Below are positions 63,689-64,000 of a stretch of DNA of 64,000 nucleotides, in pieces. The stretch spans positions 558,001 to 622,000 of the forward strand of contig JAUXVD010000008.1 in NCBI GenBank assembly GCA_030684575.1, given 5' to 3'. Under the pieces are notes generated by a model. It saw nothing but the letters and a program-made list of their open reading frames with translations. It was not told the DNA's origin and searched no databases. The translations under genes and the position numbers were made by a program. Position 1 is the first letter of the stretch; each line of letters opens with the position of its first letter. Origin of the DNA: Nitrospirota bacterium. Its GTDB lineage: Bacteria; Nitrospirota; Nitrospiria; Nitrospirales; Nitrospiraceae.

Positions 63689-64000
63689 TTAACCGAGAAT
63701 TGTGGTGAGGGCGTGCCGGAGGAGGGCTTGTTCGTTGGCAGTCAGCCGTCCGAGTTTCTTGAGTACGAGGGCCGGCTCGATCGTCGTGAGCACCGGTTTG
63801 AGGACGGAGGGTTTCAACAGCCCCGCGCCACGCCAGTCGTGAACCAAGACCTCACCCACGGCGTCCGGGGTAAGGGGCTGACTCGTGACGGCCATGATAA
63901 TCAGATCTGGGCGCTGGCGATGATAGGCCGGGCTACTGATCACGACGGCAGGGCGGCGCTTCGTGGTGGATTGATCGGTGAAGGGGAACGGGACGAGAAC
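63689..64000 (-). CDS. MazF/PemK-type toxin, 5' end outside the window
   Basis: Read on the minus strand from the window edge, the frame gives VLVPFPFTDQSTTKRRPAVV then ISSPAYHRQRPDLIIMAVTSQ and ends at 63689. This is the beta-barrel core of MazF/PemK endoribonucleases (the VLVPFPFTD and KRRPAVVIS blocks). The first codons, usually a few before GdiVLV, lie beyond 64000, where an antitoxin gene is expected. An internal GTG at 63943 would drop the conserved N-terminus and is not the true start. The gene lies next to the rhs relics, typical of defence or toxin islands. Confidence 0.85.
   Translation of the reverse strand, partial: VLVPFPFTDQSTTKRRPAVVISSPAYHRQRPDLIIMAVTSQPLTPDAVGEVLVHDWRGAGLLKPSVLKPVLTTIEPALVLKKLGRLTANEQALLRHALTTILG

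Overview
The window is GC-rich, densely coded bacterial chromosome. Three things together point to a Gram-negative member of the Nitrospirota, most like Nitrospira: type IV pilus genes beside ABC-2 transporter genes, lipoproteins and TPR/beta-barrel outer-membrane proteins, and short dispersed palindromic spacers. The placement is an inference from gene content; no database search was possible.

Layout. 1-7.2 kb is core housekeeping: a terminator, a 6-pyruvoyl-tetrahydropterin synthase overlapping folE, rarA/mgsA, a PilZ-like protein, an ABC-F ATPase, tRNA-Ala, purA and tRNA-Lys. 7.2-18.1 kb is bracketed by the intact tRNA-Lys gene and a 40-nt copy of its 3' end (38 of 40 identical). It holds a decayed membrane peptidase gene, a hybrid histidine kinase, an HD-GYP protein, a CHASE2 nucleotide cyclase, a FecR-domain protein, a TPR/beta-barrel protein and a metallo-beta-lactamase-fold protein similar to class II cyclic-nucleotide phosphodiesterases. 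This looks like an old signalling island inserted at the tRNA. 18.3-23.1 kb carries two large alpha-glucosidase/debranching enzymes. 23.3-29.3 kb is a patchwork of small proteins: a zinc ribbon, secreted beta-sandwich, MarR-like regulator, two lipoproteins, tRNA-Glu, SUMF1-like protein and cytochrome c.

29.3-47.1 kb is mainly core: pilU/pilT, bioF, a membrane TPR protein, an MltD-like lytic transglycosylase, a class V aminotransferase followed by serA, hisZ, dnaB, a large TPR lipoprotein, and then a type IV pilin followed by a TPR protein and an ABC-2 transporter pair. 47.2-55.3 kb holds a sugar aminotransferase, a secreted trypsin-like protease, ilvD, PepSY and Spy-like envelope proteins, MarC, a DnaJ-family co-chaperone with half a zinc finger, and a TtuA/Ncs6-type tRNA thiolase.

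55.3-64 kb is the accessory end. A two-gene operon encodes a secreted protein with one YD repeat, two IPT/TIG domains and six ~104-residue repeats, then an Rhs protein with a Sec signal peptide and a C-terminal tip resembling polymorphic toxin type 44. A small lipoprotein gene right after the tip is the candidate immunity gene. Next come an orphan rhs fragment, a REP-associated (Y1/HUH) transposase with inverted-repeat ends, and a MazF/PemK-type toxin cut by the window edge. Three copies of a ~120-170 bp palindromic element lie directly 3' of genes at 1.2, 48.3 and 51.7 kb; whether the transposase mobilises them is an open question.
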